Assembly (NCBI RefSeq): GCF_002775205.1
Contig: NC_036446.1
Location: 16,740,565 to 16,804,564, forward strand
DNA: 64,000 nucleotides
Direction of reading: 5' to 3'
From: Xiphophorus maculatus
Taxonomy: Eukaryota > Chordata > Actinopteri > Cyprinodontiformes > Poeciliidae
Shown piece after piece: positions 32,355 to 43,200 of this stretch. The position numbers and the translations under genes are program-made. Under the pieces are notes generated by a model. It had not been told where the DNA came from and ran no database searches. It saw nothing but the letters and a program-made list of their open reading frames with translations. Each line of letters starts with the position of its first letter. Position 1 is the stretch's first letter.

Positions 32355-32965
32355 TTAAAAATAATTGTCCTCATTTGTTCTTTCATTCTTCTGCTCTCGC
32401 ATTGATTTGAAGGCTCTGACTGCCAGCACCCCACCAAAGATGAAAACAAAAATCCCTGCCACTCCAAACAATCCTCCTGCGATATCTGCACCATTAAAGA
32501 TGCAGTCAAAGCCCTTGTGTCCTTTGCTCTTGTACATCTGTTCCCTCTCCTGACAGATGGGGTTTTGGTAGGTTTCCTGTATTTTAATAAAGTAGAAAAC
32601 CAACCCAGCGATGTAACCTAAGCCAATCAGAAAATTCACAACAGCTTCCACAAGCAGCGCAATGGGCCAGCGGTAGGAGACCCTGAATACCCCCAGGGCA
32701 AACATGACACCGGCATATATCATCAAAATCCCACCGCAGGCCATTGAAAAGACATATGGAGGCTGCTTGAGCTGGTGGAAGAGGCGGTCCAGCTCCTTGA
32801 CTCTGTCTGCATCAGCTCCAGTGAAGGCGCTGGCACCTCCAAAGTAATAAGCGTAAATTCCTCCGAGGCTGGCCAGGTCGCGGTAACCCCCTTTGTTGCT
32901 GTACGGCACTGCGGCGCAGATTATGATAAGAAGATTCACAGAGATCTCCATGAGCTGGCAGATAC
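32355..32965 (-). CDS. marveld3: MARVELD3 coding exon 3: MARVEL domain
   Basis: Acceptor tctctcag; starts with two bases completing Gly. It contains all four membrane segments, the loops GGASAFTGADADRVKELDRL and NPICQEREQMYKSKGHKGFD, and the C-terminus REQKNERTNEDNYF. Stop TAA is at 32355-32357. Confidence 0.95.
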
Positions 32966-33810
32966 CTGAGAGACATGCAACAGAGAGCAGCGAGATCATA
33001 GTTTTAACACCGACCTCTGTGTGGCTTCTAAAATTAATACATTTTCAGCAAAAATGCCAAATTTCCAGATCTTTTCTCTGATGAAAGAGTTTTGTTTCAC
33101 TGGAAAATTTTACTTTGTCTTAGAGAACTCCAAAATTTTATGAAAATCAAATCAGGTTTGATGCAGTTTAGGAATCTGCATTTAAGAACATTCAGTAAAT
33201 ATTAAATGTAAATAAACTGAAAAGTAAAATAGTTAAACATCACAATAATGGAGGGCAAAACCCCCTGGATAAAATGTCACATCTTTCATTACATTCTGTT
33301 GCTACACGGTAATATACAGAAATATTGAACTGTACTAAGCTTGAGCTTCACAGAAGAACCTCAAAGGGAATATACTTACCTCTAGAGGTTAGGATGTACC
33401 TTAAATTGTACAGGGCTTCTCTGTGCTGTTGTTGATAAACCTCATGGTTATACACTGATGTTTCTCTGGGCCTTCAAAGACAACACCATTTTATTTAGAG
33501 ATGTAACATGACCTTCATTGCAATGTAAAACAAAAAAATATCAAGCCTTCATCAAGTTTTCTTACAGTGTTGAGGGCCTTTCATGAGCAATGTATGGAGC
33601 TGACCCCTTATGAAAAGGAGGACTTGTCACTTCTCTCTTTCTGTTCTCTTTGGTTCTTCTGTCACTGCTGAATCGCTCCTCTACACCTCCTGGGTTTTGG
33701 CTGTGTCTCTGGTTATCATACAGAGAGTGCTGTCCCCTGTGTGAGTAATCCCTGCTCTTGGACTCTGCGGACACATCACTCCTCCGATGGTGTCGTCCCC
33801 TGTCTGGCAT
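32355..33810 (-). CDS. marveld3: MARVELD3, MARVEL domain-containing tight-junction protein 3
   Basis: Three exons in transcript order: 33810-33566, 33471-33380, 32965-32355 (245, 92 and 611 bp). They join in phase to 315 residues plus stop TAA. The start MPDRGRHHRRSD has an in-frame TAA three codons upstream. Residues 1-90 are charged and Arg/Ser-rich, the usual cytoplasmic N-terminus. Then YNLRYILTSRGICQLMEISV leads into a MARVEL domain with four membrane segments (about 118-136, 190-213, 217-245, 276-299), with GGYRDLASLGGIYAYYFGGA in the first extracellular loop. By family knowledge it sits in epithelial tight junctions with occludin and tricellulin and restrains MEKK1-JNK signalling. The mammalian protein is about 400 residues, so the N-terminal tail is shorter here. 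Confidence 0.93.
33380..33471 (-). CDS. marveld3: MARVELD3 coding exon 2: linker to first membrane segment
   Basis: A 92-bp exon with acceptor tctttgaag and donor gtaagt. It encodes PRETSVYNHEVYQQQHREAL followed by YNLRYILTSR, aligning with the conserved KYLCTGR segment of the mammalian protein. It is too short for a simple ORF search. Confidence 0.88.
33566..33810 (-). CDS. marveld3: MARVELD3 coding exon 1: charged N-terminal tail
   Basis: ATG at 33810-33808, donor gtaaga just below 33566. It encodes 81 residues rich in Arg, Ser, His and Gln. The start is supported by the in-frame stop upstream and a plausible acceptor (cttcttcag or ttcagcag) for a 5' non-coding exon. Confidence 0.88.
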
Positions 33811-33957
33811 CTCCCTTTACCTGCTGAAGAAGATTATGGACATGAATCCTATTACAGACTCCAATAAACAGAGTGGATGGTTGGCTTGTGCACAAAGAAG
33901 AGGCTTACAAGACACAACAAGCAGCAAAGCAGTAAGGTGGAATATCTACAGTTAAAA

Positions 33958-34096
33958 TCCTGCGACAGACTGGTGACCTGTCCAGGGTGTACACCGCCTC
34001 TCGCCCAAAATGTCTCACTGGAGATAGGAACCAGCACCCCTCCTGACCCCACAAGGGACAAGGGTGTACAGAAAATGGATGGATGGATGGATGGAT
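33958..34096 (+). mobile_element. LINE 3' tail ending in (ATGG)n
   Basis: The segment with gcgacagactggtgacctgt, the run to cagcacccctcctgacccca, and a terminal (GGAT)n run at about 34074-34095 matches the conserved 3' end of a widespread teleost non-LTR retrotransposon. It lies in the likely first intron of MARVELD3. Confidence 0.75.
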
Positions 34097-34444
34097 CTAC
34101 AGTAAAACCAAATGTATAAAAACGTTTAATATTTTTTCTCACTATTTCACAATAAGTCTAAATGTTTTCTGGTTCAAGTCAGGTAGGATTACCAAATAAG
34201 ATTTATTTGCCTAATGCCAGCATAATGAAAAGAGATGTCCCTGGATTTTGTGAAACAAATTTGGTAGCACTGACTTTAAACTTTATAATTTGACTATATC
34301 CTTACATGACCTTAAAGTTTGGTGGATTGTTTACCTCTTTTACTTACAGAAATAAAGAAACCGAGTCAGTGTTGTAGGCCACATGGTTCTTTTCAGGTCT
34401 ACACAGACAAGGTTTCGTAATAGACATCCCAAAACACTGATTTT

Positions 34445-34690
34445 TTACCTTAATCCACTTTGTAATGAATTTGCTGATATGTTGGCCATTGGTAATTGTG
34501 ATGTAACTTTAACTACTTCTCTGATATCCAGAGATGTTGCTTTAATGTAATTTTTCTGAAATGTAAAAGTTTGACCTGCAGCAAAATAGCCCCACAGGAT
34601 AATGTGGCCACCTCCGTACTTCACAAGTGAGATGGTATTGTCAGGCTTGGAACTCCTCCAAACGTGGTCATTATAGTGAAACGCCAAAAT
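34445..34690 (-). pseudogene. Tc1 transposase remnant
   Basis: The minus-strand frame reads YNDHVWRSSKPDNTISLVKY followed by GGGHIILWGYFAAGQTFTFQ. This matches the VWR...KHGGGSIMLWGCFAAGGTG segment of Tc1 transposases. The catalytic acidic residues downstream are lost. Confidence 0.75.
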
Positions 34691-35093
34691 TTTACTTTAA
34701 TCAAACCACAAAACAGGTCTCCAGGTTCAATGCATTTCTCCTTGAGTCTATGTTTAAAATGCAATCTGGCTTTTTATGTTGCTTAGAGTATTGGTATCTT
34801 TCTCTATGTCTAATCTGCGGGAAGAAAATCATACTGGACGACTTCAATCAATATGAGGTTAGCAAACGGTGATGCTGTTATTACAGCTCGTAATGCGCAG
34901 AAACGCAGGAACAATCCGGTCAGATTAATTAGCTTTTTGTTCTAAAACTGACAATGGTTGTAGTTTTATCCAGAACCTAAAACATAGTTTGTGTTTCCCC
35001 TAAGTCCCGTTCTTACCTCAGCTTGTTTTCGTTTAGAGCAAAGCAGCGCAATCCACCTGTAACAACTTCCTGTTGGAGATCTTCTTCACTCAC

Positions 35094-35190
35094 CTGTTCT
35101 GCGTCCACGCCCACTTGATGTGAGATGTCTTTGTGTTAGGTGTGTAACTTCATCTCCACAGACTGACTCGTGGGTAGGACTCAGTCAGGG
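35094..35190 (-). other. marveld3: Candidate MARVELD3 5' non-coding exon and promoter-proximal region
   Basis: On the minus strand, GCAGAACAG is followed by a strong donor gtgagtgaag at 35093-35084, preceded by GGGCGTGG, a KLF/Sp1-like box. An ATG within it opens only a five-codon frame (stop TAA). It would splice to the acceptor just before the coding ATG. The upstream limit is a guess. Confidence 0.4.
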
Positions 35191-35199
35191 CCAGTGCCT

Positions 35200-36920
35200 C
35201 CACACGTGAAGCATGAATGCATCCATTTGTTGATCAAGACACTATAACCAAAAGCAGTTTATTTTTCCCCATCAGGTTGAATTTGACTAAATAAGGAAAT
35301 TAGGGCAGAAATTAGTTAAATTACTTTTATTTTCACTGTATCGTCTAGACTTTGTTTGAAAACCACAAGAAAACTTCTGTACACACTGGGAATGGTATTT
35401 AAAATGAACTTATTTTTGGTTGAATTAACTTCAAAAGTCCAAAGATTTGCGATTGACGCCACAACCCGGACACAGAGCACGAGGTCAAGCGTCATGCTAG
35501 TGAGTGTAATCACGTTACTCAAAGCACTTCCGCATAGGAAAAGATCCCTTTCAATATAAATGTCACTATGATTTCATATACTATCTTCTTCAAGATTCAA
35601 GACCAATTCTTAACAGATTTGTTTGCATATATTTGCATGAATAGGCACCATAAAAACAGAAAAACTTGAGTTCTGTGTCTAACTGTGGTGTCCTAAAACG
35701 GATAATGTGTTTTACAAATATAGTTTGAGAGACCATCTTAATAATGATTTGTGGTCAATTCGAAGAGATTTTCTTAGTCTACCACACTGTCCTGGTGTCC
35801 CCTAATTTTTTCTCAGACACCAAAAGTGACTTGATACATTTGGAATAACACATACTGTAGATCTTAAATACAAAATTATATATTTGTATTTAACTTTTGT
35901 TTTTTCCAAATCAATTGGGATTCCCATTCTCCACCATAATAAAGAAGTTTGTTAACAGTTTATAAAATGGGCAGTTGACCAGGGTAGAAATTGGATGGTT
36001 GAGACTTTTTGTTGTTGTTGTGATTTTTAGAATAGATTAACTATCTTATTACTATAGTCAATTTAACTAAACTGTTTGGGTCCTAGTAAAGACTATTTAT
36101 TATGTCTATGGTTTTGGTCACTCTGAAATTAAAAACGTTTGCAGGTAATTTTGGCTAATATTGCAGTCTGGGTTTGAGCAACAGCAATGGCATCCTAGGA
36201 GTTATTTATTTTAGTGGTTGGATGTTGAAATACAACATTCATGTTGTAGACCTATATCATTGGGGTGTGTTTTACTTTTTTGATTTTTGAGGAGTTTACT
36301 TATCTGAAACCATTTAAAAACTATTATGTGACAAGTACCTAAATCAGTCTTCAGGTCCACTCCTTTCTTTTGTTTTGGTGAATTTCAGTGACTGTGTTAA
36401 ATCTCCATGTGCTGTCTCAGATAGTTACTTTAACACTTAAGGTACTGCTTTGTCTATGGATGAAGACATTAATAGATCTATGAATGATGCATCATTTATT
36501 GTAAATAGCTTTGAAGGGATAATTATAAAGATATTTTTTATGTGAAAAAGTACTAAAAACCTATAAGTTTGAATCTAACTATCAGTCTAAACAGTTTGTG
36601 AAAGAGTAAAAGACACCTGTTTGGGCAGGGTATCCAAACCGGCTTTGTCCAAGGGTCCTACATCTTTCTAAATCCAGGCCTGATCATGGGTGAATGTAAA
36701 ATGCTGACTTGTCAACCTCAGGAGAACATTTTTGCTTGTATTTGGTGAATGCAGTGAGTACACAAAAGTAAGATCAGCTCTTATTTTGTTTTCAAAACTT
36801 CTTTGTTGTGTTCTAAATCTAATTATACCAACCTGTGCGTTTTCTCCCAACTTTATGCTACCCCTAACACTAGTCGCCAGTTATGTTGTCAGTGACAAAA
36901 CACTAAAGCTTTTATTTTGA
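35200..36920. other. Intergenic sequence between MARVELD3 and USP10
   Basis: AT-rich, with only short random frames. I see no RNA gene, conserved protein or recognisable repeat here. Confidence 0.5.
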
Positions 36921-36924
36921 AAGT

Positions 36925-37195
36925 TGGGGTGAACCATCACCGGAAGTATTTTGGCGTTACTCTCAGGCTCACGCTGCCACTACAACCGACGGAAATGGCG
37001 GTGACGGCCAGGCGAGCAGCGTGAAGTGCTGATGCATTTACATGGATCGAAAAACCCCGACCGCCAGTATATTGTTGGACAACTGACAATGACGTCGAAG
37101 TAGAGCACCGTTTGTAGTTGTCATTACAAACCCATAAAACCTCCCCGGGGAAGTTTTCATCTCGTCGGCGGAGGAGTGAAAATCTCACCGGGAGC
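36925..37195 (+). promoter_or_regulatory. usp10: USP10 promoter and 5'UTR region
   Basis: CpG-richer than its surroundings. It contains ACCGGAAGT at 36939-36947, a consensus ETS site, then several CG dinucleotides and cctccccgggg before the start codon. The position immediately upstream of USP10 exon 1 supports a TATA-less promoter. Confidence 0.55.
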
Positions 37196-37216
37196 ATGGC
37201 TTCTTCCAGCACTCAG
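37196..37216 (+). CDS. usp10: USP10 exon 1: start codon
   Basis: Encodes MASSSTQ, followed by donor gtagct. Context gagcATGG is a good start. The joined sequence ...TQYIFGEF aligns with human ...PQYIFGDF, which fixes this tiny exon. Confidence 0.88.
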
Positions 37217-40200
37217 GTAGCTAAGCTAGTTAGCTCACTTTAGCCAGTGCAACAACAACAACTCCAGATGGATTTAGTGTTTATCGTTATATAGAGGCTT
37301 ACAAATGTATTTCGTTTGTATTAGATTCGGAACAAATGCTTTAAGAGAGGATATTAATTTTTAGTTAGTTTGGTGTTGTCATTTAAAACATTAAAGTAGT
37401 CGTGTCATTGAAATTGTTAGTACAGAAAAGTGCTTGCTAATGCCCCCCCCAAGCCCCCTCCAGCCTCATTGAAACACAAGCAGCATGGCAACGCTGGCTA
37501 ACAGGCCCCATGTTCCTCCATTCAAATGAGCCAGCGGTGGTCTTGGCTGCTGCTTTGAAAGATATGACATCCATTTTTAACCGAATGGAACACAAACGCA
37601 TGTAATCCCAACACAGAGTCATTTTATTGTTAAATCGTCTTAAGTGTCAGCAGTTATTTATTAGGAGAAAAGTGACCGAAAATTGCTGCGTGTTTGCATG
37701 GCCCACCTGCTCAGTAGTGACACGGGCCTTGTTCTGTGTTTTATTTTTCTAAATATTCACACTTAATAAATTTTATATATAATTTTTTTTTTGCTTCAGT
37801 TAAACAGTCTTTTCGCATATTATGTTGCATGCCAGTGGCTTTATTGTAAGCGTGATGAAACATTTTCGATCAGATTTAGCTGTTAGCTAGCTAACATGTT
37901 TGCACAGGTGGTGTGCTGTCAGCTCCTTAGCTAAATGCTGAGCGGCAGCGTGGGCTTCGCCTTCTCTGCTTTTTATCCTAGAAGGAAATATACTGAAACT
38001 AGATCAAACCTGTACGCATCCGTATGTGTTGCAAAGTAAACACTCTGTAAGTGATCTGTCTTAGATAGTGACTTGGCAAGTTCGGAGATATTACTGTGGA
38101 GGCTAGCCGTCATGTGAGAAGGCCCATTTTGAGGAATGCAGCCAGTTACTTGCAGAGTCTGAAGTTTATGTTCCTATTGAATGTTTTGTTATTCTGACAG
38201 CGATGTAAATTAAAAAGCTGAGTTTTTCTGTTGCATTTTCAACAATTGAGTAGCGTATAAACTGAACAGCATTATGGAGAGAAGAAAGAAAAAACTTAAT
38301 CGAAGGCTGAATTTGTGCATGCTTACACTTCTTTTCCTGCCCCCAAAACTAAGGCTTTCTGTTGGATTACTGTTTAGTGAAGTGAAAGTTAAACATAAAC
38401 TCTCCTTTCTGCTTTTGGGTAGTTGCTCCGTAAAATTATTTGCCAATCTTGCACTCTCTGATACACACATAATGCAAATTATTGCCTCATAGGAATGACA
38501 TGGATTGCCTAACAGAACTGTTTAAATGATTAATGCCAGACAGCAAATATTAGCCATATCATTCCCTCTAATTAATTGGCAACCGCAAGTCTATAGTTTC
38601 ATTGCTCTATTCAATTATTTGTATACATAAATTAAGAGAAATATTTATGACTAAATGATTTGAAAACATCACACATTTCTTTGTGAACAAATAAAAACAG
38701 TTAAAAGGTTACCTAAAATGAGATGCTGGAGGTTTGATGGTTTTAGATTTGGAAGGGATTGTTGAGGATGTTATGTTTTTTTGTGTTCTGTGACAAAGAA
38801 GGTAAACACATTGGTTTACAAGCAACCACACGGGAGGCAGAAGAAAATCTACTGCACCAGCAGCAAACAAGCCTCACGCTTTTGGGATGAAACTTAGCAA
38901 ACAGGTCATGCTGGAAAGTCTTAACAATACATTTTAACTCCAGTTGATTAAAGCAGTTTTAGTTAAGCTTAGTACAATTTATCTTTATGGATTGACTTGC
39001 AAACAAGAGCTAGACATAGGTTAACATTTTTAATTATTTGTGACAGTCATTTATGACTTGCTTTACAAGTTATGTTGAATAATGTTTAGTTAAATTAGTT
39101 TTTGTTTTCTTTCTAAAATTGTCTCTAGTGGAAAAAGCCTAACATCTCATTACCTTTAAAGCTTATTGGTTTAGCTTTAGCTTGTAGACAGCTCAGCATT
39201 TACTCTCTCTGCAGCTACGACATGTTGTGGTTTTGTGCTTCCTTACTGTAAAAACTCTGGATTCCAATTAGGTGACACATACCTGTGGCTTATTTACAAG
39301 CTTGAATTAGTTTGTTTTTCTTTTAGATATTTTTCCTTGATGATAACTCAGTATGTTACCCAAAGCTAATCACATTATGTGCAACACAAAATGAGCTTCA
39401 GTAAATCATCTTTAACTCTTAGTCCTCAGATTTTTTTCAGGCTGTCAAGTTTTAAAGATTAGTTATGTATTTGTATGTTGTCTGAAAGGTAACCATTAGC
39501 ATTGTCTTACCAGATCAAAGTATTCACATTTTACCCTATAGGTTTAAAAAATTTTGGGATTTTTTGTGTTTTTAATTTTAAATGAAATTAATCTTTAAAT
39601 AAATAGTGGGCTTTTTAAATAGGTTCAAGCTTATATAAAACCAAGTTTCTTAGTGTCTAGGTCATTTAGTGTAAAAGGGAATATTTCACTGGTGAGATGA
39701 GGCACAATGGTGTGAAAAGTTCAATCTGGTCAGTTCTGTAATAATTGTACTTGACAAACATTATCAGTGGTTGTGGATTAAATATTTGATACATTATTGT
39801 TCTGTTGTCACTCAAGTATTGTAGGTATCTGGTTGTTGGAGGAAAACATTTCAGTTCTATTGGAAGCAAGCTTGATTCTGTTTTAGTAGTGAAAGAAATT
39901 TATTTTCTACCAAAAATATTTTTGCCATCCTTCTGTTTTTTAATGCCTGAACTTTTTTTAACAGTTTCACCAAGTTTCAATACATAGCAGAACTTAATAA
40001 AGGTTTCTGTATGTTGCATCCTCCTATAAACCCATCATTATTTGTGCTGCTAAAATTATAGCGATTGATGTGTTGTAAGCCACAGTTTATGGCTTGTTTA
40101 CAGAAAGAAGCAAAGCAACATTCTTTCTGTTGTGAGCGAATGAGCCGTCCTGAGGCCGTTGGATTACAGCTGGCTGTTTGTCACTTGGACTGCCATTTCA

Positions 40201-43200
40201 GCAATGTGGGCCCTCGTGTGGGGGGCGGGTTTTCCAAAGAGTTACATATGCTTGAGCTGCACTTTCTTTTCTCTGTGCCTCCCCTTTTCACGTTTCACAG
40301 TTTGTTGCCGTGGGAGGATTAAGGGCATGGTTAGTGAGTTCACCTGTTCTTAGTTGCTTTGTTTCCCCATGTCCACTTGGTCATTTGAATTACCAGATTG
40401 TGTCATTTCCTCTTAAAGTTATGGGGATGATCTGTAAAGGAATTAACACAAGTTAAATACATGTGCAATAAATGATTTGATTAAAATGTTCATGTTACAA
40501 TAATAGAAAATGGTATAGTCAAAGGCTTCTGTTGGATAGGCATTTTATTTTTCCTCTTAATCTGTAGATTCCTAAAGCTTTATGGTTGAACTTTCAAAGC
40601 TTTTTTTAAAATATATAATCATATTTTTTGTGCAATAATCTTAGTGCTTATCTCTCACCTTTAGTGGTTTGGATTCCATTTGCAGAAAACTGGTTGAGTC
40701 TTGTTAATGTATTTTATGCTTAACAAAATTCTAAAATTAGGCCAAATCTATTAAAATGTCAGTCATACTCTTATTTTTTGTGCAATTTGAAGTTGCTGGT
40801 CAGGGTGACCAAAGTTTTCTCTGGTTGTACACACCAAAAAGTACTGCCCCTCCCTCACATGTTGCTATGTACTTTCAGTCAACTGAAAGTATTTAAATTT
40901 AGAAAAACAGTCATGGTTTATAAATTAAGATGATTACCATCTCTCTTAATTAAGGCCACACTATTTTAAATCTGAAGTTTACAAGGTGTATTTTTTTAAG
41001 GATGCTGGTTACCCAAATAGTGTCTGATGAATTAACCAGCTAATATAAGCTAATTACGTCATATTTTACTTTAATTATAGAACCCAATTCAGGAACAACA
41101 TGAAACTGAGATCATACAATGAAAATTTCATCTCAGCCTATTCCTAATGACATTGTTACTCAACTAGTAGAGTGGTTGTGTTGCAACATGTCCAGAGGTT
41201 AGTTGGTCTAAAGCACCAAATCTTATTTGAATTGCTTGCTTGAACTGTTTTTCAAACAGGCACTTAAGTTGAAACATTATCTGCTTAAAGGTGCTTCACA
41301 TTTCTCAATTTCACACTATTGAGAAATCCCTTGAAAATAGTCAGCAGTAATCTGATTACCTACACTATCTTGGCTGTGATGTTATTGGTATTAAATACAG
41401 TGATAAAGTTGATATAAACCAGAATAATATGGCCACCTAAGCTTAAAGTATTTTTGTATATTTGTTTATTCGTTGATCCATGCTGTGGTGACTGTGTGTT
41501 TGTATGTTACATCTTTGTTTTAATCATTTTTTTGTGCGAATCTTTCTGTAGTTGGTCAAAGTTAGCACATGTTGCTAAGTACCATGCAATTATTCTAGAT
41601 GGCAAGAAACTAAATTTATTTAACTAGAAATATATGCTTTTATACACTGTATGGCCTAAAATACTGTTAATATTCCTCTAAAGCTGAACATTAAATGCTT
41701 AAACGCTATCACTTGATATCAGCTTATTCAACAAGACTTTATCTTGTGTGTCGTTGTGCCTGAAGCATAACTGGGTTAAAGGTGGCTTCAGTATGAGGGT
41801 AACCAATTTCCCATGCAACTGCTGAAAACCAAAACATAATTTCTGTTATCCTTATCAATAGTGTCATTGATTACTTTCAATAATACTATTGTCATTGAAA
41901 GTAGTCAATGACATTTTCAAGGTTTGTAAAGTAATTGGACTCGAATCTTGTGCATTTCTGAGAAAAGCACAAGTTCTTCATTTACAAGCAAGCAGCCCTG
42001 CTGTTATCTTTACTGACTGCTGATTCATCTTGTAATTATTGACAGTGTGTTGCTGTTGCAAAGTATTTGGTGAATTATCCTTTGTTATATTCAGTAGAAC
42101 ACATTCGCGTCCAAAGAGATTTGTTTGAAAATTTTTCTGCAAAAAGTCAATAAATTGACCAAGAGTCCCATCTTTCGCCTGTGTAAGAGACGAGTTTGTT
42201 CTTATGGTGGCTCATCTGGAGTCCGTTTGATCTGGGTTCATGGTTTATGTATAAGACTGTGACTCATCATTTTATGATTTGATTTTACCTTTCCGGAAGA
42301 AACGACTACAGGTTTTGCTGAATGATGACAGACTATGTAACAATCTAATTACCTGATATTAAGCAGTAACAATTCAAGTGATTCCTAGTAAATAGGGCTG
42401 AAATTATCAGATGGTTTGCAAATTATTAGCACTTTTTCTTGAACTGATATTTTAAACATCCCTCCTGTCCTGTTTTAAGAATTTAAAAAACTTTTTTTTT
42501 TTAATTATTAGTCAATTTTGATTTTTGTTACAAATATGTTTAGATAACGGGATGCAAATCTTAACTAATAGTTCTATTGATTTGTCTTTCACAGTATATT
42601 TTTGGGGAGTTCAGCCCTGATGAGATCAATCAGTTTTTTGTGACTCCTCGATTTTATGTTGAGGTAAGAACAAATAACTTGTTTTAATTTAATGTTTAAA
42701 TTGTGCACAATTTGAAAATGAAAACCATTTAATTCAATTGCAATAATATTGCAATTGAATTGCAATAATATTGCAATTGAATTAAACTGTTATGTACAAA
42801 ATATTCTTGACTTTTAATTCACTTATTTTTTTTAACTTTTTACAGCTTCCTCCATTCAATGACAAAGTTCAGTGTGTTAGTCAGTCTTCAGGTATGTACT
42901 TTTCATGTAATACTTGATGTTTATATATATTTTTCTTGGAAGTTGCAGGATCTAAATATTTACTCCGTAGTCAAAAGTTTTTCTTCTTTTAGCTTCAAAT
43001 GTATGTTTTAAATTGTTTAAGATTGAACCTCAGGTTTCATTATTTATTTCTTGATTTTGTACGTCCAATACTCATAGTCTGGAGTAGATTGTCAATAGTT
43101 GGAAATAATAATCATTCAATAATTTTTATCATAAACAGTTTATTTCTAGACATTTTGGACCACCAAATTAAACATGTTACAGCAGCCACCTTTATTTCAG

